This document shows, piece after piece, positions 32,086-42,085 of a stretch of DNA of 64,000 nt. The number at the start of each line of letters is the position of its first letter. Position 1 is the stretch's first letter. Position numbers and translations under genes: made by a program. Where the stretch lies: contig NC_090773.1 of NCBI RefSeq assembly GCF_001761485.1, positions 2,790,001-2,854,000 on the forward strand, written 5' to 3'. Origin of the DNA: Yarrowia lipolytica (taxonomy: Eukaryota > Ascomycota > Dipodascomycetes > Dipodascales). The notes beneath the pieces were generated by a model. The model had not been told where the DNA came from. It saw nothing but the letters and a program-made list of their open reading frames with translations, and did not search any database.

Positions 32086-33615
32086 ATGAGCAGAAGAAAA
32101 GCACCAGTTTCGTATTCCGGACTGGACACCAGTGACGTCAGCGATGAGGACTTTGAGGTTGAAGACGAGGTGAGCACACCCAAGAGAAGAAAGACCACGA
32201 GTCCGAGAAAACAGACGCCGAGAAGGACGGCGTCGCCTCGAAAGGCACCGGGAACGCCGTCACCGGTGAAACGGTCGCTCCACGACAAATCGGCGCGAAA
32301 AAAGGCCAACAGAACACTACTGGATCAGTCTCTGGGACTGGTGAGCGAAGACGAAGATGAAATTGAGCTGGCTGAACGGATCATTGGAGAGAGCCGGGCT
32401 CCGATTCTCGACTCGTCCAACGACTTCCACACCGACGAACGGTCGCTGGCCAACGTGGGTGCCCTGATTGCGGCTGAAGACCGCGTTCTGTTCCTGGACT
32501 CTTCAGAGGGATACTTTGACCAACACAAGACCCGAGGACGAGGTAACGCCAACACCATGGCCAAGGCGCCTGCCATCGACCACTCCGTCTTCTTTAAGTA
32601 CACAAACCAGGCCAATGAGCTGTTTCATGCCGACCAGAAGAAGATGCTGCGGCATGCTTACCGCGGAATGTTCTCGCAATGGATTTTCGAGCTTTCGGAA
32701 GGGTTTTCGTTGCTGTTTTATGGTCTGGGAAGCAAGAGGGAGTTACTGACTGACTTTGTGTGCGAAAAAGTGGACTCGGAAATCCCCATTCTTGTCATCA
32801 ACGGATACAATGCGTCTGTCCAGTTCAAGTCGGTGCTCAACAGCGTGGTGGACGTTCTCTACGAGAATCATGAGGACATCTTTGCGAAAAAGGGCTTTGT
32901 GGTACGAAACAAACTGCCCAAGGATGTGGATCTCTTGGTGAAACTGGTGGTTGACACTATGCGAGATATTGAAGCTGGTTCAAAGCCGTCGTTGGTGGTC
33001 TTGTGTCACAATGTTGATGGCGAGTCGTTGCGGATCGACAAGGCGTCTACTCATCTGTCTCAGCTCATGAGTATTTCTCAAATCTGGTTTGTTGCATCTG
33101 TCGATCATATTATGGCTCCTTTGATGTGGGACTCTGCCAAGCTGGCCTCGTACAATTTTGTGTGGCATGATGTGACCACGTTTGCTCCCTACACGGTTGA
33201 AACGTCGTTTGACGATCCGCTTTTGCTTGGTAAGAAGGCTGAGGCCCAGGGTGCCAAGGGTGTCAAGTATGTACTTGAGTCGGTCACTCCGAACCATCGA
33301 AGTCTCTACAAGAACCTCATTTACTGTCAGCTGGAGGAGTTTCACAATGTGGCTGACAAGAGAAAGCTGCCTGAGGCCGAGGTGGGTGCTCTGACAGGAA
33401 GTACGTCCATTTCTGTGGATTATGACAAGGTGTTGACGGAGTGTCTTAACGAGTTGACGGTTTCTAACAAGAAGGATTTCCAGGAGAAACTCAAGGAGTT
33501 TATGGACCATAAGATGGTGGTTGCATTTGACGACAAGATGGGCATGAAAAAGCTGTACATTCCCTTTTCGAAGGATGTTGTGCAGCAAATTCTGGAGGGA
33601 TACCTTGACGCCTAG
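32086..33615 (+). CDS. ORC2: Origin recognition complex subunit 2
   Basis: 509 residues. The N-terminus is disordered, basic and Ser/Thr-Pro-rich (TPKRRKTTSPRKQTPRRTAS), with several potential cyclin-dependent-kinase sites. The ORC2 core starts near residue 168 (FFKYTNQANELFHADQKKML) and includes the family signature SLLFYGLGSKRELL (about 208), VLINGYNASVQFK-type and LVVLCHNVDGESLR segments, and a C-terminal winged-helix region (EKLKEFMDHKMVVAFDD, IPFSKDVVQQILEGY). Orc2 is part of the six-subunit complex that marks replication origins and loads MCM. The ATG is preceded by CATCAC and fits the divergent promoter. Confidence 0.93.
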   Translation: MSRRKAPVSYSGLDTSDVSDEDFEVEDEVSTPKRRKTTSPRKQTPRRTASPRKAPGTPSPVKRSLHDKSARKKANRTLLDQSLGLVSEDEDEIELAERIIGESRAPILDSSNDFHTDERSLANVGALIAAEDRVLFLDSSEGYFDQHKTRGRGNANTMAKAPAIDHSVFFKYTNQANELFHADQKKMLRHAYRGMFSQWIFELSEGFSLLFYGLGSKRELLTDFVCEKVDSEIPILVINGYNASVQFKSVLNSVVDVLYENHEDIFAKKGFVVRNKLPKDVDLLVKLVVDTMRDIEAGSKPSLVVLCHNVDGESLRIDKASTHLSQLMSISQIWFVASVDHIMAPLMWDSAKLASYNFVWHDVTTFAPYTVETSFDDPLLLGKKAEAQGAKGVKYVLESVTPNHRSLYKNLIYCQLEEFHNVADKRKLPEAEVGALTGSTSISVDYDKVLTECLNELTVSNKKDFQEKLKEFMDHKMVVAFDDKMGMKKLYIPFSKDVVQQILEGYLDA

Positions 33616-36600
33616 TGAGGTGAGGTTCACACAAGGCTCAAGTGGGTGTAGGTCATGGCTGCAGATCATGTGGTCATAGAGCGTTCCACTCTGTATATAA
33701 CAAAGATGTAATACGCAATTGATTTTCATGTCTGCAAGGGAATACTCCGACTAACATTCCCCGAGTTCATGTCAGTGGCTCGGAAGATGGCGTCGCTGCA
33801 GCAGTCTTGGAGGCTTGTTTCCGGTTACGTTGCACTGTTTTCATATCCTCACGGCCTCTTCGAATCCCACTCGTCGTGTTTCCATTCTCCGCAATGGCTC
33901 CGGAGGAAGGCTGGGGAGTTCGTACTTGTAGGTCTGAGCTACGGATACCAGTTCCAGTTCGACAACATTGTCGAGCATGAGTGGTTGATTCTGTTTGTGT
34001 CGACTTTCTGGGAAAGTGCTGCCACTTCGGAGCCTGGTTTGCCCACCAGTTTGAGGACGTGCTCATCTCCCGCCCACAATCTGCCCAGACCCCCGATCGA
34101 AGCCTCTAGGCAATCAGTTGTGTGGCCAGTCGCTTCAATGTCAGCTCAACCGGATGTGTAGGAACTTCTCTCTAGTAGCCCTCTTAAGTGATAAGCAGCA
34201 TCCTCAGACTCCACAGACACAAGTACTCGCCAACAGCAACCGGACTGCCCGAATACAAGCCTGGTTGTGGCTGTAGTTGACGGACTCTGCGGAGTCTCGC
34301 AGTAGCAATAGACCGGTACAAGTCAGCAGCAAGAAGAGGTCCACTCTGGGAGCTTGCGTGTGCACAAGCGTCCATGTGTGACAGCTGGAGCGGAGGGATC
34401 TGGGCTTGTGGTAGAGATATCGACGGAGAAGAGTGACAAGTCTTCCACGTTCACAGCGGTCACAGGGCACAGGCGCAGGCACAGGTGTTCTTCTATGATG
34501 GCGATGTACCCAGCACAGCACCCAATGAGTAGACCGCGTAGGCCAGAAATATGGCACCCACACCGACTAGGACCTGTAGGCGTACAGACACAAGACTGGG
34601 AAGAACAGAAGACAAGGAGACGCTAACAAGACGTTAACAAGAGGCCATGAGATGTTGAGTGGTGAACAGCGTTCCTCCTGGTAGTTGCAACTCAAAATGA
34701 ACCTGACCAACTGGATACAGAAGTGATGGGGACGCAAAAATCACCAATTTACGCACAATATCGCACATTGTGAGCCGTAGTCTCTTCCATTCATGTCATC
34801 GAAAGATGACTGTACAGTATTTTACACACTCTAATTGTGCTGAAATACGTCTTCTCCCCACAGGATCGTTCAGCTGGTTGCTGCCATGTCTCTTCACACA
34901 ATCAATGTGATTTGCACCAGACTTGCAAGTCATGACGCCTCCGTAGATGCAATTTCTTTCGGCGAGGTCCTGCTGAAGTAGGAGTGGGCGTGGTATCGCT
35001 GCCCGCAGTCGTGAGTCGCCTGGTCTGTTGCTTGGACATCTTGATTCAGCACATGTTGGGTCACGAGCCATTTTCGCCGGTAATGTCCATCATGACCTTG
35101 GGCCCAATCATGGACGGCCTGAATGTCTCGTTCCAAGAGGCTGATTAGATACAAGTGCTGAATGTTGAATGTTTCTCTCCGAGAATATCCACGATAATGA
35201 GAGTCGTGAATGCAACACCTTGACATGGCGACGAACCACTCCGTTCCATGTTGAGGGACAAATTCACTCAGCAGAATTTGTCAACCTGATGGCGTGCTCA
35301 GTCGTTCCCCCACTAGGATACAGAGTGCCTCTGATGAGTCTCTCTAATAGAGAGAAGAGTCGGAGCGCCTCCAGCAAGTGGTATGTAAGTCGCCAAGTTA
35401 TTTTGGTATATAAAATTTCATTTTATACAAAAGTCGTTACCTCTACCGACAGTGGAGGTGAAGATAAGTTCAAGTGACCATGAGATCAACTGAAGGTGGG
35501 AACATGATAGTGAATCAGACTGGTGAGAGGAATACTGGAGTTGAAACATACAAAAGAATCATGTAACCACAATCAATGTCATGTTATATACCTGTTTCGT
35601 TTTCAAAACACAGTGGTGTTCAAAAGTCGACTCCTTTCTTCCGAAAAGGGAAAAAACAGGAAAAACAGGAAAAAAGAAAAAAAAAAGTAATTTTCAACCC
35701 TGAAGTTGACAATTGCCTCATGATTTGCGGTCACGTGACCCGGCTTTTGTCGTTGTCAGCTGTTTCTGCCGCATCCTTTGGTCCTATGTTCTAAGAGTTG
35801 GAGGTCGGTTGACTTTACCAAGTGATGGCTCTTCTGATGCAAGTCCATGATCTACTGTCATATCTCCGAAAGCAGTCACCAGGTTTGGATCGGCCGTCTC
35901 AAGATGCTGTACCGGTAGAATGGGGCCACAGAAGTGAACTCCTAGGTATGGGTTAAGACCGGAGACGAGTGCGAAGCGATTCTACTGTAGTCTGTGTAGT
36001 CTCACTGGAGCGTACTCGCACTTACACTCATTCACATCTCTCGTACAGTACTCGTGTCTCGTACGGTACTCGTGTCTCGTGCTCTCCCTCGTACGGTACT
36101 CATGTCTCGTGCTCTCCCTCGTACGGTACTCGTGTCTCGTACGGTACTCGTACTCTCCCTCGTACTCTCCCTCGTACTCTCCCTCGATCCTCCACGGACT
36201 TGTCATCATCATGTCACCGCGGGCTTATTGACGTCATTGAGCAAGTCTAGCTCCGGCAGAAAAGCCACGAGAGGACTGCCCACTGTAAGGCGCTGACAAG
36301 TCCAGTAATTGCAGTACCACACCACCCTCTACCCTCCACCCATCTCTGACCATCACCTCTGACCCTCACCTCACCACTCTTCTCCAGCCTACTTCCACTG
36401 CGTACTGTAGCATCGTAACATGGGGTGATGTACATGATCCAGGCACGTATACGAACCATCATTTCGTAATAGCGGTACTGCACAATACAGGCACGGCGCG
36501 GTGGGACACGGACGGTGGGACACAGAAAGAGTCCCTCGACCGAAACACAAACAACCGCTTGGCCCCACACACCACTGGTAGCTAGCCCCGTCGCGCCCCA

Positions 36601-37159
36601 CAAATTCCATAACCTTCCATCTGCCTTGAGACATGCTAAGGCAGGCGCCAACAGGGTTTATCTCATCGAACTTTGTCATGGTGCCTCGTTTTATAGCAGG
36701 ACTGTTGGAGGGGGCGTCTGGGAGCAGTTTGGGACGGGGAAAAGGGTGTCACGTGACTGGGAGCCCCCCTCCCCCCCCCCAATTGCGGCCCCGTCGTCTT
36801 TCCGGCTCCCGAAAAGCGACTCAATTGGCTCGCACGACTCTCTTGGTTTCGCTCGTTTGCTTTCTGGTTCAGAGTTGACAAAGCAGCAAGCGAGCCGAAC
36901 GGGGTCCGGGAGAATCTCGATTGAGGCCAATGGAGAGTCCCCACCACCGCGGAGGTTGGACAATGGCAAAATACTCACACCAACAAACGGAGTCGCGCTT
37001 TCGCCGTCTCATTTGGCCCACAATTGCGCCTCGTGGGGCCCATGTCAGTCGCGGGAGTCCAAATCCCGCCTCAACTCAATTGTCAATTACCTCTTGATTC
37101 CGGCGTGTTCCAGAGCTGAGGCGTATAGTCTATCGCTATTGCCCCATGTCTCTGTCTCG
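33616..37159. other. 3.5-kb intergenic before SSA
   Basis: Short motif-free ORFs; a CTCGTACGG minisatellite (36041-36184); a hairpin with GACTC-TGCG-GAGTC near 34283-34296; GTCACGTGAC near 36750; a C10 run ending at 36780. The final few hundred bases are the Hsp70 promoter. An open + frame from 36515 that crosses the SSA start is not believed. Confidence 0.55.
36041..36184. repeat. CTCGTACGGTACTCGTGT-type minisatellite
   Basis: Interleaved short units built from TCGTACGGTACTCGTGTC and TCGTGCTCTCCC, ending in three copies of TCGTACTCTCCC. Imperfect but clearly tandem. Confidence 0.8.
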
Positions 37160-37171
37160 CTATATATATAT
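37160..37171 (+). promoter_or_regulatory. TATA box of the SSA Hsp70 gene
   Basis: CTATATATATAT about 50-60 bp before the ATG, followed by a C/T-rich leader ending AAAATCAACATG. A heat-shock-element-like TTC...TTCCAGAG lies at 37098-37115 but is imperfect. Confidence 0.6.
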
Positions 37172-37221
37172 CTGAGCTGGTCCTGGACTTTCTTCTTCTC
37201 CATACAACCACCAAAATCAAC

Positions 37222-39171
37222 ATGTCTAAAGCCGTCGGAATCGATCTTGGAACCACATACTCGTGTGTGGCCCACTTTGCCAACGACCGGGTCGAAATCA
37301 TTGCCAACGACCAGGGTAACCGAACCACCCCTTCTTTCGTCGCCTTCACCGACACGGAGCGACTGATTGGAGATGCTGCAAAGAACCAGGCCGCCATGAA
37401 CCCGGCCAACACCGTCTTCGACGCCAAGCGACTGATTGGCCGAAAGTTCTCCGACCCCGAGGTCCAGAACGACGCCAAGCACTTCCCCTTCAAGATTGTC
37501 GACAAGGGCGGCAAGCCCGTCATCCAGGTCGAGTTCAAGGGAGAGCAGAAGACCTTCACTCCCGAGGAAATCTCCTCCATGATCCTCGTTAAGATGAAGG
37601 AGATTGCCGAGGCCTACCTCGGAGGCAAGGTCAACGACGCTGTCATTACCGTCCCTGCCTACTTCAACGACTCCCAGCGACAGGCCACCAAGGACGCCGG
37701 TCTCATTGCCGGCATCAATGTGCTGCGAATCATTAACGAGCCCACCGCCGCCGCCATTGCCTACGGTCTGGACAAGAAGGGCCAGGGCGAGCAGAACGTT
37801 CTCATCTTCGATCTTGGAGGAGGAACTTTTGATGTCTCCCTGCTGTCCATCGAGGATGGTATCTTCGAGGTCAAGGCCACCGCCGGTGACACCCATCTGG
37901 GAGGTGAGGATTTTGACAACCGACTGGTGAACCACTTTGTCCAGGAGTTCAAGCGAAAGCACAAGAAGGACATTTCCACCAACCAGCGAGCACTGCGACG
38001 ACTGCGAACCGCCTGTGAGCGAGCCAAGCGAACCCTGTCGTCGTCTGCCCAGACCTCCATCGAAATCGACTCTCTGTACGAGGGTATCGACTTTTACACC
38101 TCCATCACCCGAGCTCGATTCGAGGAGCTGTGTCAGGATCTGTTCCGAGGCACCATTGAGCCCGTCGAGAAGGTGCTCAAGGACGCAAAGATCGATAAGG
38201 CTTCCGTGAACGAGATTGTTCTTGTCGGAGGTTCCACCCGAATCCCCAAGATCCAGAAGCTGGTGTCGGACTTCTTCAACGGAAAGGAGCCCAACCGATC
38301 CATCAACCCCGATGAGGCTGTTGCCTACGGAGCTGCTGTCCAGGCCGCCATTCTGACCGGAGACACCTCCTCCAAGACCCAGGACCTGCTCCTGCTTGAT
38401 GTTGCTCCCCTGTCTCTCGGTATCGAGACTGCCGGAGGAGTCATGACCAAGCTCATTCCTCGAAACTCCACCATCCCTACCAAGAAGTCCGAGACCTTTT
38501 CCACCTACGCTGACAACCAGCCCGGTGTGCTGATCCAGGTGTTTGAGGGAGAGCGAGCCCAGACCAAGGACAACAACATTCTCGGAAAGTTTGAGCTGTC
38601 GGGCATTCCTCCTGCCCCCCGAGGAGTTCCTCAGATTGAGGTCACCTTTGACCTGGACGCCAACGGAATTCTGTCCGTCTCCGCCGTGGAGAAGGGTACC
38701 GGTAAGACCCAGCAGATCACTATTACCAACGACAAGGGCCGACTCTCCAAGGAGGAGATTGACCGAATGGTCAACGACGCCGAGAAGTACAAGGAGCAGG
38801 ACGAGGCCGAGGCCAAGCGAATCGCCGCCAAGAACGGCCTCGAGTCTTACGCCTACTCTCTCAAGAACACTCTGTCCGAGGAGAAGTTCAAGGAGAAGGT
38901 TGAGGAGCCTGAGCGAGAGAAGCTCGAGAAGGCCATCAATGAGACCATCGAGTTCCTTGACGCCACCCAGTCCGGTACCACCGAGGAGTACGCCGACAAG
39001 CAGAAGGAGCTGGAGGGTGTTGCTAACCCCATTCTGATGAAGTTCTACGGCGCTGAGGGTGGAGCTCCTGGAGGAGCTCCCGGCGGACCCGGAGGCTTCC
39101 CTGGTGCTGGAGCCGGAGGACCACCTCCCGGAGCTGGCGGTGATGGTCCCACCGTTGAGGAGGTTGACTAA
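37222..39171 (+). CDS. SSA: Cytosolic Hsp70 chaperone, Ssa type
   Basis: 649 residues. It starts [19 protein letters not shown] (Hsp70 signature 1). [14 protein letters not shown] (about 196) and [14 protein letters not shown] (about 333) are signatures 2 and 3, and the interdomain linker [15 protein letters not shown] lies near 392. A substrate-binding beta domain and helical lid follow, then a Gly/Pro-rich tail ending GPTVEEVD. The EEVD end binds TPR co-chaperones and marks it as cytosolic/nuclear rather than ER or mitochondrial. ATP-driven cycles fold nascent and stress-damaged proteins with J-proteins and exchange factors. The codon bias is extreme. It is intron-free. Which of several Ssa paralogues it is cannot be told from the sequence alone. 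Confidence 0.97.
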   Translation: MSKAVGIDLGTTYSCVAHFANDRVEIIANDQGNRTTPSFVAFTDTERLIGDAAKNQAAMNPANTVFDAKRLIGRKFSDPEVQNDAKHFPFKIVDKGGKPVIQVEFKGEQKTFTPEEISSMILVKMKEIAEAYLGGKVNDAVITVPAYFNDSQRQATKDAGLIAGINVLRIINEPTAAAIAYGLDKKGQGEQNVLIFDLGGGTFDVSLLSIEDGIFEVKATAGDTHLGGEDFDNRLVNHFVQEFKRKHKKDISTNQRALRRLRTACERAKRTLSSSAQTSIEIDSLYEGIDFYTSITRARFEELCQDLFRGTIEPVEKVLKDAKIDKASVNEIVLVGGSTRIPKIQKLVSDFFNGKEPNRSINPDEAVAYGAAVQAAILTGDTSSKTQDLLLLDVAPLSLGIETAGGVMTKLIPRNSTIPTKKSETFSTYADNQPGVLIQVFEGERAQTKDNNILGKFELSGIPPAPRGVPQIEVTFDLDANGILSVSAVEKGTGKTQQITITNDKGRLSKEEIDRMVNDAEKYKEQDEAEAKRIAAKNGLESYAYSLKNTLSEEKFKEKVEEPEREKLEKAINETIEFLDATQSGTTEEYADKQKELEGVANPILMKFYGAEGGAPGGAPGGPGGFPGAGAGGPPPGAGGDGPTVEEVD

Positions 39172-40549
39172 ATCACTTCTAGGTAGCCCCACCACAACGA
39201 GCGTTGTATTTATAGATTCAATGAATATCAAGATGATTGAGTGAGTGAGTGGTATGTATGGTAAGGTACTCGTAGTTGGCTGTTACCTTGTCGATGCCCT
39301 CTCAAATGTAAGTAATGCTATACTGTTTCGCATTATATAGCACCTCAACTGAGCGCCATCCTCAAGAGTTTAATGGAGCAAAAGTCGAATGAGTCTACAA
39401 GGTGGCAAAACGTGTGGCTCTGTGGTTTGCTGGCAAGTCCAGCCTTGATGGCATGATGCGGTAGAATGGAGAAGTGATTATGGTGGAGATAGTGGTCACC
39501 ACGGAGAAGGGTCTTGTATATGCCACGACGCAATCTGAATGGACTCCATTGACGGAAAGAGTGCACACTTTATACCGAAATTTACACCGACCGAGCCTTT
39601 GAAGAGCCAAGACCTCCCCATCTCCCGTGCATGTTATCTCTTGGCAATCTCTTGGCATTCTGGTAAGCCTGGTACTGGTAAGCCTGGTAAGCCAGGGGCG
39701 CGAATGGTGATTTACTAGGCTCGAGCCGTCCATTTGGTCGGGCTTGTGACCAACTGATGAGAAAATTGAGAAGAAATGATGGAAGAGAGTGAGTCTCTGT
39801 CCACAACACCACCAAACACCCCGAAACCACGTCAACCCCTTCAGCCCCCACTAACACCATTCCAACAACCCCTCTGGCAACCTCATCAATCCACACCCAC
39901 CGGTAAACCCTCCAGAGATGATTTCGGGGCTTCCATTGACCTTTGTCGCAGCAGATAGCAACCTGAAGACAGTGTACATCTGGCCACAGACTCATCGACT
40001 CGAAGCTCCGAGTACCACGGGGATTGTCTAAGGCAACCAGGCTCCTGTGGATCTACCACTACAAGGGAACAAGGTCTCAAAAGGGCTCGAAAATGCCTCT
40101 TCAGAAAGACCAGACATGTTATGGAAGAATCGCATAGTCTTTCAAATGGTGCGCAAGTGGGTTGTAGAGGACAGGAAGGATCTTCTCAGGATTTTAGGAA
40201 GAGTTTCTTAGGAGGAGTGGAGTAAGGAACTTCTTGTTGCCCAATACAAGTAGTATTGCAGCCATGGAAAAACATCTTCCAACCCTTTCCTGACGAACGC
40301 GGTACGTGAATCGACAGAATCGGCGGAGATCAATGTCAAGAAGGTGAAAGGAAGAATGACAATGGGGGGTCACAACGGGGGTCACGTGACTAAGTCGATA
40401 GGGGGTCCTTGACGGGGCTCTGTGTCTTTTCGTTGTACCTGAGAGTCGGGTTTAACAAGCCAGTTGGGGAATAGTAAGGGGGTCGAAACACATTGAGAGT
40501 AAAGGGTTTAAAAAAGCGATATCCACATTGTGTGAGGATAACAAAAAAG
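39172..40549. other. SSA 3' region to tRNA-Val, no gene
   Basis: 1.4 kb. It holds the SSA 3' UTR, short unconserved ORFs and a GTCACGTGAC word near 40381. An A6 run (40543-40548) serves as a tRNA terminator on the opposite strand. Confidence 0.55.
40543..40548 (-). terminator. Pol III terminator for tRNA-Val
   Basis: T6 on the minus strand immediately after the tRNA 3' end. Confidence 0.75.
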
Positions 40550-40623
40550 TGATTTCTGGCAGGATCGAACTGCCGACGTTCTGCGTGTTAAGCAGATGCC
40601 ATGACCAACTAGACCAAGAAACC
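40550..40623 (-). tRNA. tRNA-Val(AAC)
   Basis: On the minus strand acceptor GGTTTCT pairs with AGAAATC, with discriminator A. The anticodon arm is TCTGC-TTAACAC-GCAGA with anticodon AAC (40589-40587). The T-arm is GGCAG-TTCGATC-CTGCC. A box (TGGTCTAGTTGGTCATGG) and B box (GTTCGATCC) are intact; there is no intron. Confidence 0.96.
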
Positions 40624-42085
40624 CAGAATTTAATTTTAAAAAATAGTGAGATGGTGGTATCTGAAAAATGTTAATTTTTGCCATTTCGGGGATTTCATAG
40701 AAGCAAACAGAACAGTTATAATAAGATGCACTTTATGAGTACTCTGATATGTTTATATCATAGTTCTGACCAGAATAACGTGCTCTAAGGGTCATGTATT
40801 GAGACAGGTAGTATGACCCTAAGCTGAATGTTACCTGCGGGTTATATAACGTGTGATTTCGGGGGTTTGGAGGTGTTGAATGGTCGATATGAGCTATGAT
40901 TTCAACCTTGGGGGTTTCTAACATCTCTTAACAGAATTTATCTTTACGAGTACTGAAGGGGAGCTATACATTCTGTTTCTGAGCCGACGAAAAGTAAAGG
41001 GAGGTATCGATGACTAAGGGGAGGTACTGATGGGCAAGAGGGGATATCGATGGCTAGGGGGATATCGCTTGTAAGGGAAGGGATCGATGATCGCCTTTAT
41101 GAGCTTTTCTTTTATCTGCTGCTCTCATGACTTTCACTTCAGTGAGGCTAGAACATGCGGACTTGCTATCCAGGGGACGAGCTGTGTCTCTAAGGACATC
41201 AGGAGTTGATAAAGGTGTTTTAATCACGGCTGACACTCTGATTTTCAACTGAAACCCCGACTCTCAACTGAAACCGACTCTCAACTGAAACCGACTCTCA
41301 ACTGAAACCGACTCTCAACTGAAACCGACTCTCAACTGAAACCGACTCTCAACTGAAACCGATACTCAACTGAAACCGATACTCAGCTTGTAGGGTTGAT
41401 ATCGTGAGGCTGATCCGATCTTTTGACATGAATAAAGCGCTTCCAGACAGACATGATCAAATGGAGCATCTTCTAGCACTTCTAAAACCTCTCAAACCGC
41501 TTCGCTACCGCCTTTCCTCCCAGATCCATACTGCTCATGAGACTGCTGGCGGCTTCTTCACCAAAACAGGAAGAACAAAAGACAAGGTCGTATCTCTCTG
41601 TCAGAATCAGGGCACAAACCGCAAAATTGCTTCTTTGCAAATATGAAACACAATTGACAACATCTCTGACATGTTATGACACTTTCTTGCTGACATACTG
41701 CCCCCTTCCCGTACAGGCAGGTCCACAAGAATGAGATAAGGCGTATTTAGGCGACATGACAGGATTGAGCGACCAGGAAGAGCGACTGAAACCGAGACTT
41801 GGGCTTGTTGAGCAGGTCGGAGAAGGATCGGAGTTGTGTCCCTAGAAGAGTCACAACCTGACTGCCTTGTTGGACCTAGGGATTGTAGAAGGAATAGTGG
41901 AGAGGGAAAGGGCGGCACCAAGAGAGCAAATGCGCGGAAGCTGCCCGAGTCGAAAGATGCAGGATACTTACTGCTATGGTCAATATCATACAATTCATTC
42001 AATACATAAAATACAATCAAACACCCCCTCGTCACGTGCGAATCTCAAATCTCTAAATAAATACCTCACCAATAATAATAACCCG
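40624..42085. other. tRNA-Val to CTS1 3' end, no gene
   Basis: 1.5 kb with a loose repeat of GGGGATATCGATGGCTAG-like words near 40998-41090 and a 17-bp minisatellite at 41260-41378. The right end is the CTS1 3' UTR. ORFs here are short and motif-free. Confidence 0.55.
41260..41378. repeat. 17-bp minisatellite, seven units
   Basis: Six exact head-to-tail copies of ACTCTCAACTGAAACCG and a seventh with ATACTC in place of ACTCTC, flanked by decayed copies on both sides. Confidence 0.95.

Noticed and set aside
37098-37115. Heat-shock element in the SSA promoter
   Set aside because: Only imperfect TTC/GAG units with wrong spacing; not strong enough to list as a site.
36515-37366. 283-codon + strand frame running through the SSA promoter
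   Set aside because: Overlaps the TATA box and the SSA coding start in another frame, and does not begin with ATG.
37087-39231. 714-codon minus-strand open frame across the Hsp70 gene
   Set aside because: A by-product of biased codons on the sense strand; the Hsp70 on the + strand is unmistakable.
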